Assembly: GCF_015773195.1 (NCBI RefSeq)
Contig: NZ_JADWYK010000013.1
Coordinates: 62,001 to 126,000, forward strand
DNA length: 64,000 nt
Origin: Hymenobacter guriensis
GTDB lineage: Bacteria; Bacteroidota; Bacteroidia; Cytophagales; Hymenobacteraceae
Reading direction: 5' to 3'
The notes beneath the pieces were generated by a model. The model was not told the origin of the DNA. It worked only from the letters and a program-made list of their open reading frames with translations, and did not search any database. Position 1 is the stretch's first letter; every line of letters starts with the position of its first letter. Below, piece by piece: positions 17,548 through 26,830 of this stretch. The position numbers were made by a program, and so were the translations under genes.

Positions 17548-18966
17548 TCAGGACAGCAGCTTCGGGGACTCCTGGTAGGTTTTCCACAGGAATTCGCCGA
17601 ACAGCGTGTTGGCCCAGGCAAACCACGGGCGGCTGAACTTGCTGAAGTCGTCCTTGTGAAACGCCTCATGCATGTAGCCCGTACCGGCGTGGCTGCGGCG
17701 TAGCGTCTGCACGCAGGCCCGGATTTCGTCGGGGCTCTGGCTGGTGAGGCCCCGAATGGTGATGCCCAGCGGCCAGATCATGTCCAGGCCGGCATGGGGG
17801 CCGCCAATTCCCTCGGCGGCAGTTCCCTTGAAGAAAAACGGGTTATCCAGGGAGAGCAGAAACTTGCGCGTGTTCTGGTACACGGGGTCCGTGAGGGGCA
17901 CGCCGCCTAGGTAAGGCAACGCCAGCAAGCTGGGCACGTTGGCGTCGTCCATCAGATTCACTGAGCCCATGCCGTTGACTTCGTAGGCGTAGATGCGGCC
18001 GTAGGTGGGGTGCTCCACGGTGGCGTGCTCTTTCAGGGCACCTTCCACTTCGGTGGCCAGGGCGCGCATGTCGGTGGCCGTTTCGCGCTGCTGGGGCTGC
18101 AGGGCCTCCAGCATTTCGGCTGCCTGGCGCAGGCTCGTTACGGCAAAGAAGTTGCTCGGAATCAGAAACGAAAACACGGTGGCGTCGTCGCTGGGCCGGA
18201 AGCTGGAGCAAATCAACCCTACGGGCTTCACGGGGTAGCCGTAGCCGTTCAGGGGCACGCCGTCGGTAGCGAAGGCCGTGGTGCGCTGGAAGTGGTAGGG
18301 GCCGGGGCTGGTTTTGCGCTGCTGCTCCCGGAAGGTGCGCAGCGTGGCCTGCAGGGCCTGGGCCCAGGTAGCGTCGAAGGGCGAAGCGTCGCCGGTGGTT
18401 TTCCAGTAGCCGTAGGCCAGCCGCACGGGGTAGCAGAGCGAGTCAATTTCCCATTTGCGCTCGTGCAGGCCCGGCTTCATGTCGGTCAGGTCGTCTTTCC
18501 ACTCCCCGGTCTTGGTGTCGTCCCCGTAAAACGCATTGGCATACGAGTCCTTGTTGATGCAGCGCGCCTGCCGCCGGATAACGCCCGCCACGAGCTTGCG
18601 CAGGGGCGCGTCCTGCTTGCAGAAGGGCAGGTAGGGCCATACCTGGGCCGAAGAGTCGCGCAGCCACATGGCGTCGATGTCGCCGGTGATGACGTAGGTG
18701 TCGGGCTGCCCGCCCGCCTCGGAGTAGGTGACGGTGGTGTCGAGCGTGTTCGGAAAGCAGTTCTCGAACAGCCAGCCCAGCTCCGGGTCCTTTACTTTTT
18801 TCCTGAACTCGGCAATGGCTTTTTCGACGGCCACGGAGCTGAAGCGTCGGGCCGAGCGCGCCGGGCGCACCGTTTTGAAGGACGGCGGGGCGAAGGCCCA
18901 GGCGCCACTGGTGTAGACAGTCGCGCCAAGGATGGCCGTGTTCTGGATAAACGTGCGACGGTTCAT
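17548..18966 (-). CDS. GH125 family exo-alpha-1,6-mannosidase
   Basis: This 472-residue protein starts MNRRTFIQNTAILGAT, a twin-arginine-like signal, suggesting folded export to the periplasm. The GH125 fold is shown by TYVITGDIDAMWLRDSSAQV near residue 90-108. KWEIDSLCYPVRLAYGYW carries the Asp equivalent to the family acid, and YMHEAFHKDD carries the Glu equivalent to the base. GH125 enzymes are inverting exo-alpha-1,6-mannosidases that remove mannose from the non-reducing end of backbone fragments made by GH76. Placed between two GH76 genes, it would finish depolymerisation in the periplasm. The assignment of catalytic residues rests on memory of the family, not on an alignment. Confidence 0.92.
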   Translation of the reverse strand: MNRRTFIQNTAILGATVYTSGAWAFAPPSFKTVRPARSARRFSSVAVEKAIAEFRKKVKDPELGWLFENCFPNTLDTTVTYSEAGGQPDTYVITGDIDAMWLRDSSAQVWPYLPFCKQDAPLRKLVAGVIRRQARCINKDSYANAFYGDDTKTGEWKDDLTDMKPGLHERKWEIDSLCYPVRLAYGYWKTTGDASPFDATWAQALQATLRTFREQQRKTSPGPYHFQRTTAFATDGVPLNGYGYPVKPVGLICSSFRPSDDATVFSFLIPSNFFAVTSLRQAAEMLEALQPQQRETATDMRALATEVEGALKEHATVEHPTYGRIYAYEVNGMGSVNLMDDANVPSLLALPYLGGVPLTDPVYQNTRKFLLSLDNPFFFKGTAAEGIGGPHAGLDMIWPLGITIRGLTSQSPDEIRACVQTLRRSHAGTGYMHEAFHKDDFSKFSRPWFAWANTLFGEFLWKTYQESPKLLS

Positions 18967-19088
18967 GCGTTGAGTCTGAGAGTAGAAAAGCGAGGAAGAA
19001 GAGTAGGCGCGCGCGAGTCAGTAGGCGTGTAGTGTAGCCGCCAAGCTACTACATCCATCCACGGGGACCACGCTGGCCTGGCTAGGAA

Positions 19089-19121
19089 ATGGTGCCCCGG
19101 CTTCCCCGACCGGAGCACCAT
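19089..19121. repeat. Imperfect hairpin between GH76 and GH125 genes
   Basis: Twelve-base arms with one mismatch (19089-19100, 19110-19121) lie 80-113 bp beyond the stop of the minus-strand GH76 gene. No T-tract follows, so it is more likely an RNA-stability or attenuation hairpin within the operon than a full terminator. Confidence 0.4.
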
Positions 19122-19201
19122 GCACGGACTATGTCCCACCACGTCCGCTTCCCATTTATAGACCTGCTTGGGGCCTATAGCGAAGAACTGGTCCTATTAC
19201 T

Positions 19202-20362
19202 TTAAAGCAGCTTGCGCGCTTGTAAATCGGCCAGCACTTCCAGCAGCATGACGCCGCTCATTTGCGTAGAAGACTCCACCGCGCCCTGGGGCTGGCTGGT
19301 CCAGTTGGTATTGAACAACCCCGGCGGGCGGCGGGCCCCGCGTTTCCAGGCCGATTCGCCGTTGAACTTCAGAAAGTTGATGTAGTTCGTGCGGGTGCCG
19401 GCAGCCACATCGGGCTCCGTGGCCAGCAAGGCCAGGTAGCGCACCAGGATGCCTTTGAACAGGCCGCCGTCGCCGGCATTTTCGTTTTTCAGGATGCCCC
19501 CGGGCGCCATGTCTGCGTCGCCGAGCACGAAGCTGGCCGTGCGGGTGGCGTCGGCCAGGTACTCGGGTTTTTTCGTGGCCTGGTACAGCGCGTGTCCCGC
19601 CCCGATGTACACGCCCTGGCAGTACGTAAAGCGCCAGTTTTTATCGATCTGCCCGTCGCCGGTGCGGTTGATGCCGTCCCAGACCAGGCCAGTAGCCGGG
19701 TCCACGAGCTTGGCCTTCTGCCACTGGTAGATTTTCTCGGCCCAGGCTAAATCGTCCGGGTTCTTGTCGAGCAGGTAGAGGCGGGCAGCCAGAATGGCGG
19801 CGGGGGCGTTAGCAGGCGTGTTCTTATAGTCGCGCTGGGTTTTCTTCCAGGCTATGCCGCCGCCCTGCTGCTCGTTCCAACCGGTCTTGATGTCTTCCCA
19901 GAGCAGCTTGGCTGTGGCTTTATAGGTCGGGTCGCCGGTGAGCTGGAAAGCCCGCAGGCAGGCCAGGGCTTGCCACTCCATGTCGTCGTAGAACTCGTTG
20001 AGGTAGGTGTTGCCGTTTTTGGCTTTGGCACCCACCTGCAGCTGCTGGGCCTGGGTCAGGTAGTCGGAACTGCTGGTACGCTTGTAGCCGTCCATCAGCA
20101 CATCGAGGCCGTGGGCCTGCCACCAGTAGTTGAAGCCCGCGTCGCCGGCGTTGTTCTTGGCGTAGTACTGGCCAGCCGTAAAAAAGCCCTGGCGCAAGGC
20201 ATTCTGCGCCGAGTCGGCCCGGGCTGCCCAGTTGGCCGGCGCCGCCGTCACGGGCGGGGTCGGGGGCTTGGTGATGACGTCGTCGATGGGCTCCTTGCAG
20301 GAGCACAGCAGCACCAAGCTCAAGAGCGCACCGGCAAGCCGGGAAGCGGTAAGTAAAACCAT
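19202..20362 (-). CDS. GH76 family alpha-1,6-mannanase lipoprotein
   Basis: The ATG at 20362 yields 386 residues with lipoprotein signal ALLSLVLLCSC (Cys22); a longer frame to 20488 adds 42 residues that would bury the signal, so I reject it. The GH76 catalytic pair lies in LNEFYDDMEWQA (Asp126-Asp127), followed by GWNEQQGGGIAWKK and APAAILAARLYLLDKNPDD. It is the first enzyme after SusC, SusD and SusE-like genes and is probably the surface endo-mannanase that feeds the SusCD importer. It is a close paralogue of the protein encoded at 5545-6702. Confidence 0.92.
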   Translation of the reverse strand: MVLLTASRLAGALLSLVLLCSCKEPIDDVITKPPTPPVTAAPANWAARADSAQNALRQGFFTAGQYYAKNNAGDAGFNYWWQAHGLDVLMDGYKRTSSSDYLTQAQQLQVGAKAKNGNTYLNEFYDDMEWQALACLRAFQLTGDPTYKATAKLLWEDIKTGWNEQQGGGIAWKKTQRDYKNTPANAPAAILAARLYLLDKNPDDLAWAEKIYQWQKAKLVDPATGLVWDGINRTGDGQIDKNWRFTYCQGVYIGAGHALYQATKKPEYLADATRTASFVLGDADMAPGGILKNENAGDGGLFKGILVRYLALLATEPDVAAGTRTNYINFLKFNGESAWKRGARRPPGLFNTNWTSQPQGAVESSTQMSGVMLLEVLADLQARKLL

Positions 20363-20496
20363 TGGGGAAAGCGAAATAATGCCGGAAGCGGCAGACTGGT
20401 AAGTGGAATTCAGGTAGCAACCTGGCTGGAAGTGCGAAACGCCCGCTGGAAATAAGCGCCATTCGCCTAACCCTAGCGGACGTTTCACTTAGTACC

Positions 20497-21642
20497 CTAC
20501 CGGAGTGTTACCTGGTGGGTGTACGGCCCGTCGGGCTGCATCTTGACGGTGATATCCGCGTTTTTGCCATCGGCTTCCGACTGGAACTTGAAGGTGTAGT
20601 CGTACTGGTTATCCGGGCCGGGCGTCAGGAAGAAGTACTCGGCCGGGCTGTTGGCCGTGGCGCGCTGGTTGTCGCGGTTGGTGCTGCCCAGGTACTGCTT
20701 GCTGGTCACGCCGGCTGCGTCTTTCTGGGTCACTAAAAACTTGTACCGCTCATCCCGGCCCCAGCTTTCCTGGAAGAACTCAATGGGCGTATTCTCCACT
20801 TTCCACACGCCGTTGCCCACGTAGGGCAGATCCGCCTTCACCTTGTTCTCGGCCGATACCCACAAACCTATCGACACAATTTCCGTGAGCGTGGTAGCTG
20901 AGTTGTTAAAGTCGAGCTGAATGTGGTACACCGCGGGCGCAGTCGCCGGGCTGGTGGCCTGGTCGCCTTCGCGCAGCTTGTTGCCGTCCATGTAGTAAGC
21001 GGTGGGCGTGCCGGTGGTCTGGTCTACCAGCTTCACTTCGCCGGGGCTCAGGCGGGTGTACAGCTCAAACACGCCCGCCGAAATGCGCTTGAAGGGCATG
21101 GCCATGCTCAGGTCGGTGCCCGCTTCGGTGCCCGAGCCGGTCAGGTACAGATTGGCGGGGATGGTGGCAAAGCCAGCCGGGCGCTCCAGCTCAATCACGC
21201 GGGCAGCCGTAGCGGGCAGTACGTTTAGGCCTTTCGAGGCATTCACGGTCCACTTCAGCTTGCCCTTTTCCTGGGCCTTGATGCCGGCCAGGTTGGCAAT
21301 GCGGTTCAAGTCGCCGTGGGTCAGCACCAGCTTGGTATCCTGGCCGTTGGTACCCGAGGTGGTGGTGTACACTGGGCTGGAGAAGTCGCCGCCTTCCTCA
21401 TCGAACATCACTTCGTAGAGCACCAGCGTGCCGTCGGCGGCGCGGGCCTGGCTCCACTCAAACGTGATGGCGGCGTTGGAAGCGGGGTCGAGGCGCACGA
21501 AGGTGTTGTCGCCGGGCGAGATGAAGTTCGATACGGGCGTGATGGTGCCGTCGAGGGCATCATCGTCTTCGTCCTTACAGCTGGAAAGCAGGCCGCTGGC
21601 CAGCAGCAACAAAAACAGCAAGGGATTTAAGAGCCTTTTCAT
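20497..21642 (-). CDS. SusE-like outer-membrane glycan-binding lipoprotein
   Basis: The 381-residue protein has lipoprotein signal LLFLLLLASGLLSSC (Cys22) followed by an acidic KDEDDD tract, the pattern that exports lipoproteins to the Bacteroidota surface. Residues about 35-150 form a SusE-type Ig-like domain (ITFEWSQARAADGTLVLYEV). The C-terminal half (LYLTGSGTEAGTDLSMAMPF and later) resembles the starch-binding modules of SusE/SusF-type proteins. It follows SusD by 45 bp. Its role would be to hold mannan at the cell surface near the SusCD complex and GH76; ligand specificity is inferred from context. Confidence 0.85.
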   Translation of the reverse strand: MKRLLNPLLFLLLLASGLLSSCKDEDDDALDGTITPVSNFISPGDNTFVRLDPASNAAITFEWSQARAADGTLVLYEVMFDEEGGDFSSPVYTTTSGTNGQDTKLVLTHGDLNRIANLAGIKAQEKGKLKWTVNASKGLNVLPATAARVIELERPAGFATIPANLYLTGSGTEAGTDLSMAMPFKRISAGVFELYTRLSPGEVKLVDQTTGTPTAYYMDGNKLREGDQATSPATAPAVYHIQLDFNNSATTLTEIVSIGLWVSAENKVKADLPYVGNGVWKVENTPIEFFQESWGRDERYKFLVTQKDAAGVTSKQYLGSTNRDNQRATANSPAEYFFLTPGPDNQYDYTFKFQSEADGKNADITVKMQPDGPYTHQVTLR

Positions 21643-21687
21643 TGGTAGAATGCAGATATAACGGAAGGAGAAGGGAAAATGGGCGGG

Positions 21688-23298
21688 CTACCAGCCCGGG
21701 TTTTGGCTTAAGCTGGGGTTGATGTCACGCTCCCGCTGGGGCACCGGCCAGAGGTAGTGCTTGGCCGGGTTGAAGGTGCGCTGGTCGACCCGCAGGTAGC
21801 CGTTGTCTATGCCCGGGTTGCCGGCCTTGATGCCGTGCGCAAACCCAGTCAGCACAGTTTCAGCGGTGCGCCAGCGGCGAATGTCGAAGATGCGCAGGCC
21901 TTCCATGGCCAGCTCCGTGCGCCGCTCCCGGCGGATACTAGCGCGCAGGCTTTCCTGAGAACCGGCGGGGAAGTCCAGGGCAGTGGCGGCGGTAAAGCCG
22001 GCCCGCCGCCGCAGGGCGCCAATGGTGCGGTCCCAGTCGGCAGCCGTCAGCTGGCTTTGCTCGTTCTTGGCCTCGGCGTGCATGAGCAGCACGTCGGCGT
22101 AGCGAATCAGAATCAGGTTCAGGCCCGAGTTGAGGTTGGCGTCGGCGGTGCGGTCGAAGTACTTGGCCGAGTAATAGCCGGTGGGGCTGGCGTCGGAGCG
22201 GTCCACGGCGTTGTCGCCGGTGCCGGGCAGGGTGCGGATGGTAATGGTCGAGCCGTCGGGCCGTTTCCACACGGAGCCGTCGTGCACAATGGTCGCCTCA
22301 AAGCGGGGGTCGCGCCCGGCGTAGGGAGTGTCCTCGCTGTAGCCGGAGCCAGTTTCGGATATGGCCTGACCATTGGCCATGATGTAGTCGTTCACCAGCT
22401 CCTGCGTGGGCGCAATGGCCGTGATGAGCTTGCCCTCGGTGCGCGGAATAAACAAGCGCTGCTCGCTGTGCGTCCGGGTTGGAACCAGGTACTGCAGGTC
22501 CAACATCACTTCGCTGTTGCCCTCGTTGCTAGGCAAGAATACGCCCGCGTAGCTAGGAAACAGGCTGTAAGTACCCGCCGCGCCGCTCATGAGCTGCTCC
22601 GTGATGGTGCTTACCTCAGCCCAGCGGCCTTCGTAGAGCAGCACCCGGGCCTTGAGGGCCAGGGCCGCGCCCTTGGTAAAGCGGCCCTTGTCGGTGGCAG
22701 CGTAGGCAGTGTTTACAGGCAGGGCCGCAGCGGCTTCTTCCAGCTCTTTCAGCACGAAGTCCAGCACCTGGGCACGCGGGGTGCGGGTTACCTGCTGGGC
22801 CTCGGTCACGCCGATTTCAGTGGTCACCAGCGGCACGTCTCCGTACCAGGTCAGCAGCTGAAAGTAGTGGAAGGCACGCAGGGCTCGGGCTTCGCCGATG
22901 TAGCGGGCCTTGAGACCGGCATCGAGGCTGGCAATCTTATCAATGTTGGCCAGCAGCACGTTGGACTTGCGGATGCCGGTGTAGTGGTAGCCCCACTCAT
23001 TGGTGATGCGCTGCTGGTTGGTGCCATAGGCGCCTTGGGCAATATTGCGCGAGTTCGAGCCGTTCACGTCGCTGACGTTGAAGGCATTGTCAGACAGCAC
23101 TTCGTTGAAGAAGAAGTACTCACTGTTATACAGGTTCTCGTAGGCGGTAGCAAGCACGTTGGCCGCGTCTTCCGGCTTGGTCCAGAAGGTGGCATCAGTA
23201 GGACGGTCGGTGGGGGCTATGTCCAGGTCCTGGCACGCCGATAGGCCCAGGCTCAGCCCCAATCCCAGCAGCAGCGAGTAGCGAAAATTACGGTTCAT
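21688..23298 (-). CDS. SusD/RagB-family nutrient-binding lipoprotein
   Basis: This 536-residue lipoprotein (signal ending LGLSAC, Cys22) has the SusD pattern: N-terminal PTDATFWTKPEDAANVLATAYENL, TPR-like helices with EARALRAFHYFQLLTWYGDVP, and the C-terminal ending FDIRRWRTAETVLTG then YLWPVPQRERDINPSLSQNP. SusD caps the SusC barrel from outside and captures oligosaccharides. It starts 24 bp after the SusC stop, the usual tight coupling. Given the enzymes nearby, the ligand is probably mannan oligosaccharide. Confidence 0.95.
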   Translation of the reverse strand: MNRNFRYSLLLGLGLSLGLSACQDLDIAPTDRPTDATFWTKPEDAANVLATAYENLYNSEYFFFNEVLSDNAFNVSDVNGSNSRNIAQGAYGTNQQRITNEWGYHYTGIRKSNVLLANIDKIASLDAGLKARYIGEARALRAFHYFQLLTWYGDVPLVTTEIGVTEAQQVTRTPRAQVLDFVLKELEEAAAALPVNTAYAATDKGRFTKGAALALKARVLLYEGRWAEVSTITEQLMSGAAGTYSLFPSYAGVFLPSNEGNSEVMLDLQYLVPTRTHSEQRLFIPRTEGKLITAIAPTQELVNDYIMANGQAISETGSGYSEDTPYAGRDPRFEATIVHDGSVWKRPDGSTITIRTLPGTGDNAVDRSDASPTGYYSAKYFDRTADANLNSGLNLILIRYADVLLMHAEAKNEQSQLTAADWDRTIGALRRRAGFTAATALDFPAGSQESLRASIRRERRTELAMEGLRIFDIRRWRTAETVLTGFAHGIKAGNPGIDNGYLRVDQRTFNPAKHYLWPVPQRERDINPSLSQNPGW

Positions 23299-23322
23299 AT
23301 CGGGAAGTGGTGGGAAAGGGAA

Positions 23323-26300
23323 TTAGAAGGAAACGTCGAGGCCCAGGGAAACCACCCGCACGGCCGGGTACACGCGGCCGCTGCTGCTGCCGCCGCCGCC
23401 ACCGAAGCCGATGCTCTCACTGAATTCCGAGACTTCGGGGTCAAAGCCGATTTTCTTCAGCTTGCTGATGGTGTACAGGTCCTGGCCCGAGGCAAAGATT
23501 CGGAGCCGCTTGATGCCGACTTTACCGGTCAGATCCGTGGGCAGCGAGTAGCCGAGCTGGACGTTCTTGAGGCGGGCATACGCCGCGTTGCGCAGCCAGT
23601 AGTCGGAGCCCTGGATGTTGTTGGTCGAGGCCGTGCCGATGGTCAGGCGGGGATAGGAGGCATCGGGGTTAGTGGGCGTCCAGCGGTCCAGGTGCTGGGT
23701 GTACACGTTTTCCCAGTTGTTGTGGAAGGCTTCCACGCCCTCACCCCGGATGTAGAGGCTGCGCTTGCCCACGCCCTGCACAAACACTAGCAAGTCGAAG
23801 CCCTTGTAGTCGGCCGTATAGGTGGCCCCGAAGGTGTAGCGCGGAAATGGGTTGCCGAGGATAAACCGGTCGTCCTGGTTGATGCGGCCGTCGCCGTTGC
23901 GGTCTATGTAGCGGATGTCGCCGGGCCGCACCGAGCCGGGGGCTACAAAGTCAGGCTGAGGGCCAGCAGCCACTTCCTCAGGCGTCTGGTAGAGACCGTC
24001 GGAGCGCAATCCGAAGTAGGAGTTGATGGGGAAGCCCTCCCGGATGATGTTGGTCGCGTCGCCGCCGCGGATGGTTTCCACCCCCTGGGTGTTGGTGACG
24101 GTGTTGCGGCTGTCGGCGGCGTTCAGCGTCAGGCTGTGGTTGTAGCCACGGTCCGTGCGCTGCCGGTAGGTCAGGGCTACTTCCCAGCCCTGGTTGCGGA
24201 CGCTGGCTGCGTTCTGGGTGGGAGCACCCGCACCGAATACACCGGCCACGGGCAAATCAATGAGGATATCGTTGGTGCGTTTGTCGAACACGTCTACGCT
24301 AACAGTCAGCGCGTTCTGCAGGAAGCCGGCGTCAAGGCCGACGTTGCCCATCGTGGACGTTTCCCAGGTAATGTCGCGGTTGGCGGTGTTGAAGAAGTTA
24401 CCCGGTACGGCCTGCCCGCCAAAGGAGTAGATACCCGGCGCGAGGCTGATGGTGCTCAGGTAGCGGTAAAGCCCGATGTTCTGGTTGCCGAGCTGACCGA
24501 GCGAGGCGCGCAGCTTCAGGTCCGAAACCACGGGCTGCATAAAGTCGAGGAAGTTCTCTTCCAGCGGGCGCCAGCCAACCGACACCGAGGGGAAGAAGCC
24601 CCAGCGGCTCTCACTGGCGAAGCGCGAGGACCCATCGTAGCGGAAGCTGCCTTCAATCAGGTATTTGTTGGCGAAAGCGTAGTTGAGGCGCCCGAACATA
24701 GAGTTAAGTGCCCACTCCTCGTTGTTGCCATACACGCCGTTGCCGGCGAAGGCCGTGCCATTGCTGACCACCCCAAAGTCGTTGCCCGGCACGTTGAGTA
24801 CGCTGATGCCCGTACGTGCTACCGTGAAATCCTCGGTCGAATAGCCCACCAGTGCCTGCACGGCGTGCCTTTCGTTGAAGTCAAGCTCGTAGTTAAGCGT
24901 AGCTTGGTAGTTGGTGAGCAGGGTGCGCTCGTGGTTGCTGCGCACGGCATTATTGCCGTCGCCGCCGGCCGTGGGCGAGCCGTCGAGGGTCACGTACTCC
25001 AGGCTGCGGCGGAACTCGTCCATCTGGTAGTTCCACAAGTCACCACCCACCAGGCCGCGCAGCTTCAGGCCTTTCAGTATTTCGAATTCAGCGTTCAGGT
25101 TGGCGTAGCCGTTGTCGTTGGAGTTGGTGCGCAGGCCGCCGTTGAGCAGGCGGTTCACGGAGTTGCTGGTGGAGGTAGCCGGCGTTACAAAATTGCCCTG
25201 CGCGTCCTGTACGGGGTAGATGCGGGGGATGCGGGCCGCGTCGCTGATAATCCACTGCGAGTCAAACGCATGCTCGCGAGTTCCCACGTGAGCGTAGGTA
25301 AAGATGCCGCCCACTTTCAGCCGCTCCGTTACCTGGGTGGTGAGGTTGAGGCGGGTATTGAGACGCTTAAAGCCGTAGTTGTCGCCGTAGAATAAGCTGT
25401 TTTGGTCCACGTAGCCCAGCGAAAGCAGGTAGCGCGTTTGGCCGGCGCTGCCGCTCAAACTCAGGTTGTGGTTTTGCTGCAGGGCCTCTTTGCGGATCAC
25501 CCGGTTCAGGTGCCACTCGTAGTCGCCGTGGGCGGCAAAGTCGCGCATGGCCTGGGGCGAGAACTGCGGAGCCTGCCCGGAATTTACCAAGGCCTCGTTC
25601 TTGAGCTGCATGAACTCCAGCCCACTTACCGGCTTGCGCTGGAAATTCGGAGCCTGCATGCCAACCAGCGTGTTGTAGATAACCACGGGCTTCTGATTCA
25701 GGGCCCCTTGCTTGGTGGTAACCAGGAGCACGCCGTTGGCCCCGCGGGAGCCGTAGATGGCGGCCGAAGCAGCATCTTTGAGCACCGTCACACTCTCAAT
25801 GTCGTTCGGATTAAGGGCATTGAGGGAGCCGGCAATACCGTCGACGATAATCAGCGGGGAGGCATTACCCAGCGTGCCTACCCCCCGGATGTTGATGTTC
25901 AGCCCGGCGCCCGGTTCGGCGCTGCTTTGCTGAATGGTGAGGTTGGGTGCCGAGCCTTGCAGGGCCTGCGCTACCGTCGTCACCGGTCGGTTTTCCAGCG
26001 TGGCCGCCGAAACCGTATTGATAGCGCCCGTCACGTTGGCCTTTTGCTGGGTGCCATACGCTACCACGACTACCTCTCCCAATGCTTTGCTGTCGGTTTC
26101 CAGGCGAATGGTCATATCCTTAACCGGGCCGGTGACGGTCACCTCACGGCTGACCATGCCCACGGAGCTGAACACCAGCACGCTGCCCTCGGGTACGGTC
26201 ATCGAAAAAGTTCCGTCAACGTTTGTGGCCTGGCCCTGCGTGGTGCCTTTTACCACGATAGTTACCCCCGGCAGGCCTTCGCCAGCACCGTTGGTAACGC

Positions 26301-26778
26301 GGCCCGACACGGCTACATCAGCCCTTGCTGTCGCACCATTGGCGCCGTTTCGTTGCGGCCCCACCGCCCCTGGAATCGATTGCGGAGTGGGAGCTGCAAC
26401 GGGCGCCTGTTCGGCAGTTTGAGCTGCTGGTGCGCTCGGAACGATAACGTAAACCTCTTCATTCAGGGGCTCGAAGCGCAGCCCGCTGTACTGCGCTGCA
26501 TGGCGCAGCGCCTGGGGCAGGGAGGCCGCCGCCAGGTCGTAGCGAGGCAGTGACTTGCCCGCCGTAAGCTGGCTGCGGTAGAAGAAAGTTACCTTGTAGG
26601 TGGCTTTCAGCTCCTGCAGAAAGTCTTCCAGGGTTTCCAGGTTGGCGTGGCCATCAACCTGTGCTGGGCGTACCGAGCCCGACGAGGCCAACGCTAAGAC
26701 CCCTTGGGCCCGACTAGCACCGCTGGTTACGATGCCTAACAGCAGCGCCTGGCACACATAACGTGTAAAGTTTGCCAT
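23323..26778 (-). CDS. SusC/RagA TonB-dependent transporter with N-terminal STN domain
   Basis: From the ATG at 26778 the protein has 1151 residues. A signal peptide (YVCQALLLGIVTSGASRAQG) is followed by a secretin/TonB short N-terminal (STN) domain around YKVTFFYRSQLTAGKSLPRY to SGLRFEPLNEEVYVIV. Next are a carboxypeptidase-D-like regulatory domain (VSGRVTNGAGEGLPGVTIVV) and the plug with ILKDA-type TVLKDAASAAIYGSRGANGV, then a 22-strand barrel ending in LGLDVSF with terminal Phe. It imports oligosaccharides across the outer membrane with SusD, powered by TonB. The STN domain is what contacts FecR-type anti-sigma factors, and a FecR gene lies 52 bp upstream, so ligand import probably signals directly to transcription. 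The frame extends to 26817, but the short start is preferred because it gives a clean signal. Confidence 0.95.
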   Translation of the reverse strand: MANFTRYVCQALLLGIVTSGASRAQGVLALASSGSVRPAQVDGHANLETLEDFLQELKATYKVTFFYRSQLTAGKSLPRYDLAAASLPQALRHAAQYSGLRFEPLNEEVYVIVPSAPAAQTAEQAPVAAPTPQSIPGAVGPQRNGANGATARADVAVSGRVTNGAGEGLPGVTIVVKGTTQGQATNVDGTFSMTVPEGSVLVFSSVGMVSREVTVTGPVKDMTIRLETDSKALGEVVVVAYGTQQKANVTGAINTVSAATLENRPVTTVAQALQGSAPNLTIQQSSAEPGAGLNINIRGVGTLGNASPLIIVDGIAGSLNALNPNDIESVTVLKDAASAAIYGSRGANGVLLVTTKQGALNQKPVVIYNTLVGMQAPNFQRKPVSGLEFMQLKNEALVNSGQAPQFSPQAMRDFAAHGDYEWHLNRVIRKEALQQNHNLSLSGSAGQTRYLLSLGYVDQNSLFYGDNYGFKRLNTRLNLTTQVTERLKVGGIFTYAHVGTREHAFDSQWIISDAARIPRIYPVQDAQGNFVTPATSTSNSVNRLLNGGLRTNSNDNGYANLNAEFEILKGLKLRGLVGGDLWNYQMDEFRRSLEYVTLDGSPTAGGDGNNAVRSNHERTLLTNYQATLNYELDFNERHAVQALVGYSTEDFTVARTGISVLNVPGNDFGVVSNGTAFAGNGVYGNNEEWALNSMFGRLNYAFANKYLIEGSFRYDGSSRFASESRWGFFPSVSVGWRPLEENFLDFMQPVVSDLKLRASLGQLGNQNIGLYRYLSTISLAPGIYSFGGQAVPGNFFNTANRDITWETSTMGNVGLDAGFLQNALTVSVDVFDKRTNDILIDLPVAGVFGAGAPTQNAASVRNQGWEVALTYRQRTDRGYNHSLTLNAADSRNTVTNTQGVETIRGGDATNIIREGFPINSYFGLRSDGLYQTPEEVAAGPQPDFVAPGSVRPGDIRYIDRNGDGRINQDDRFILGNPFPRYTFGATYTADYKGFDLLVFVQGVGKRSLYIRGEGVEAFHNNWENVYTQHLDRWTPTNPDASYPRLTIGTASTNNIQGSDYWLRNAAYARLKNVQLGYSLPTDLTGKVGIKRLRIFASGQDLYTISKLKKIGFDPEVSEFSESIGFGGGGGSSSGRVYPAVRVVSLGLDVSF

Positions 26779-26830
26779 AAATGAAGAGGAGGTGGGAAAA
26801 GGTAGAAGAATGCCCATACCTAGCTGGACG

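Noticed and set aside
21757..23244. 495-residue plus-strand frame opposite SusD
   Set aside because: Antisense shadow of a well-supported SusD gene; no signal or motif.
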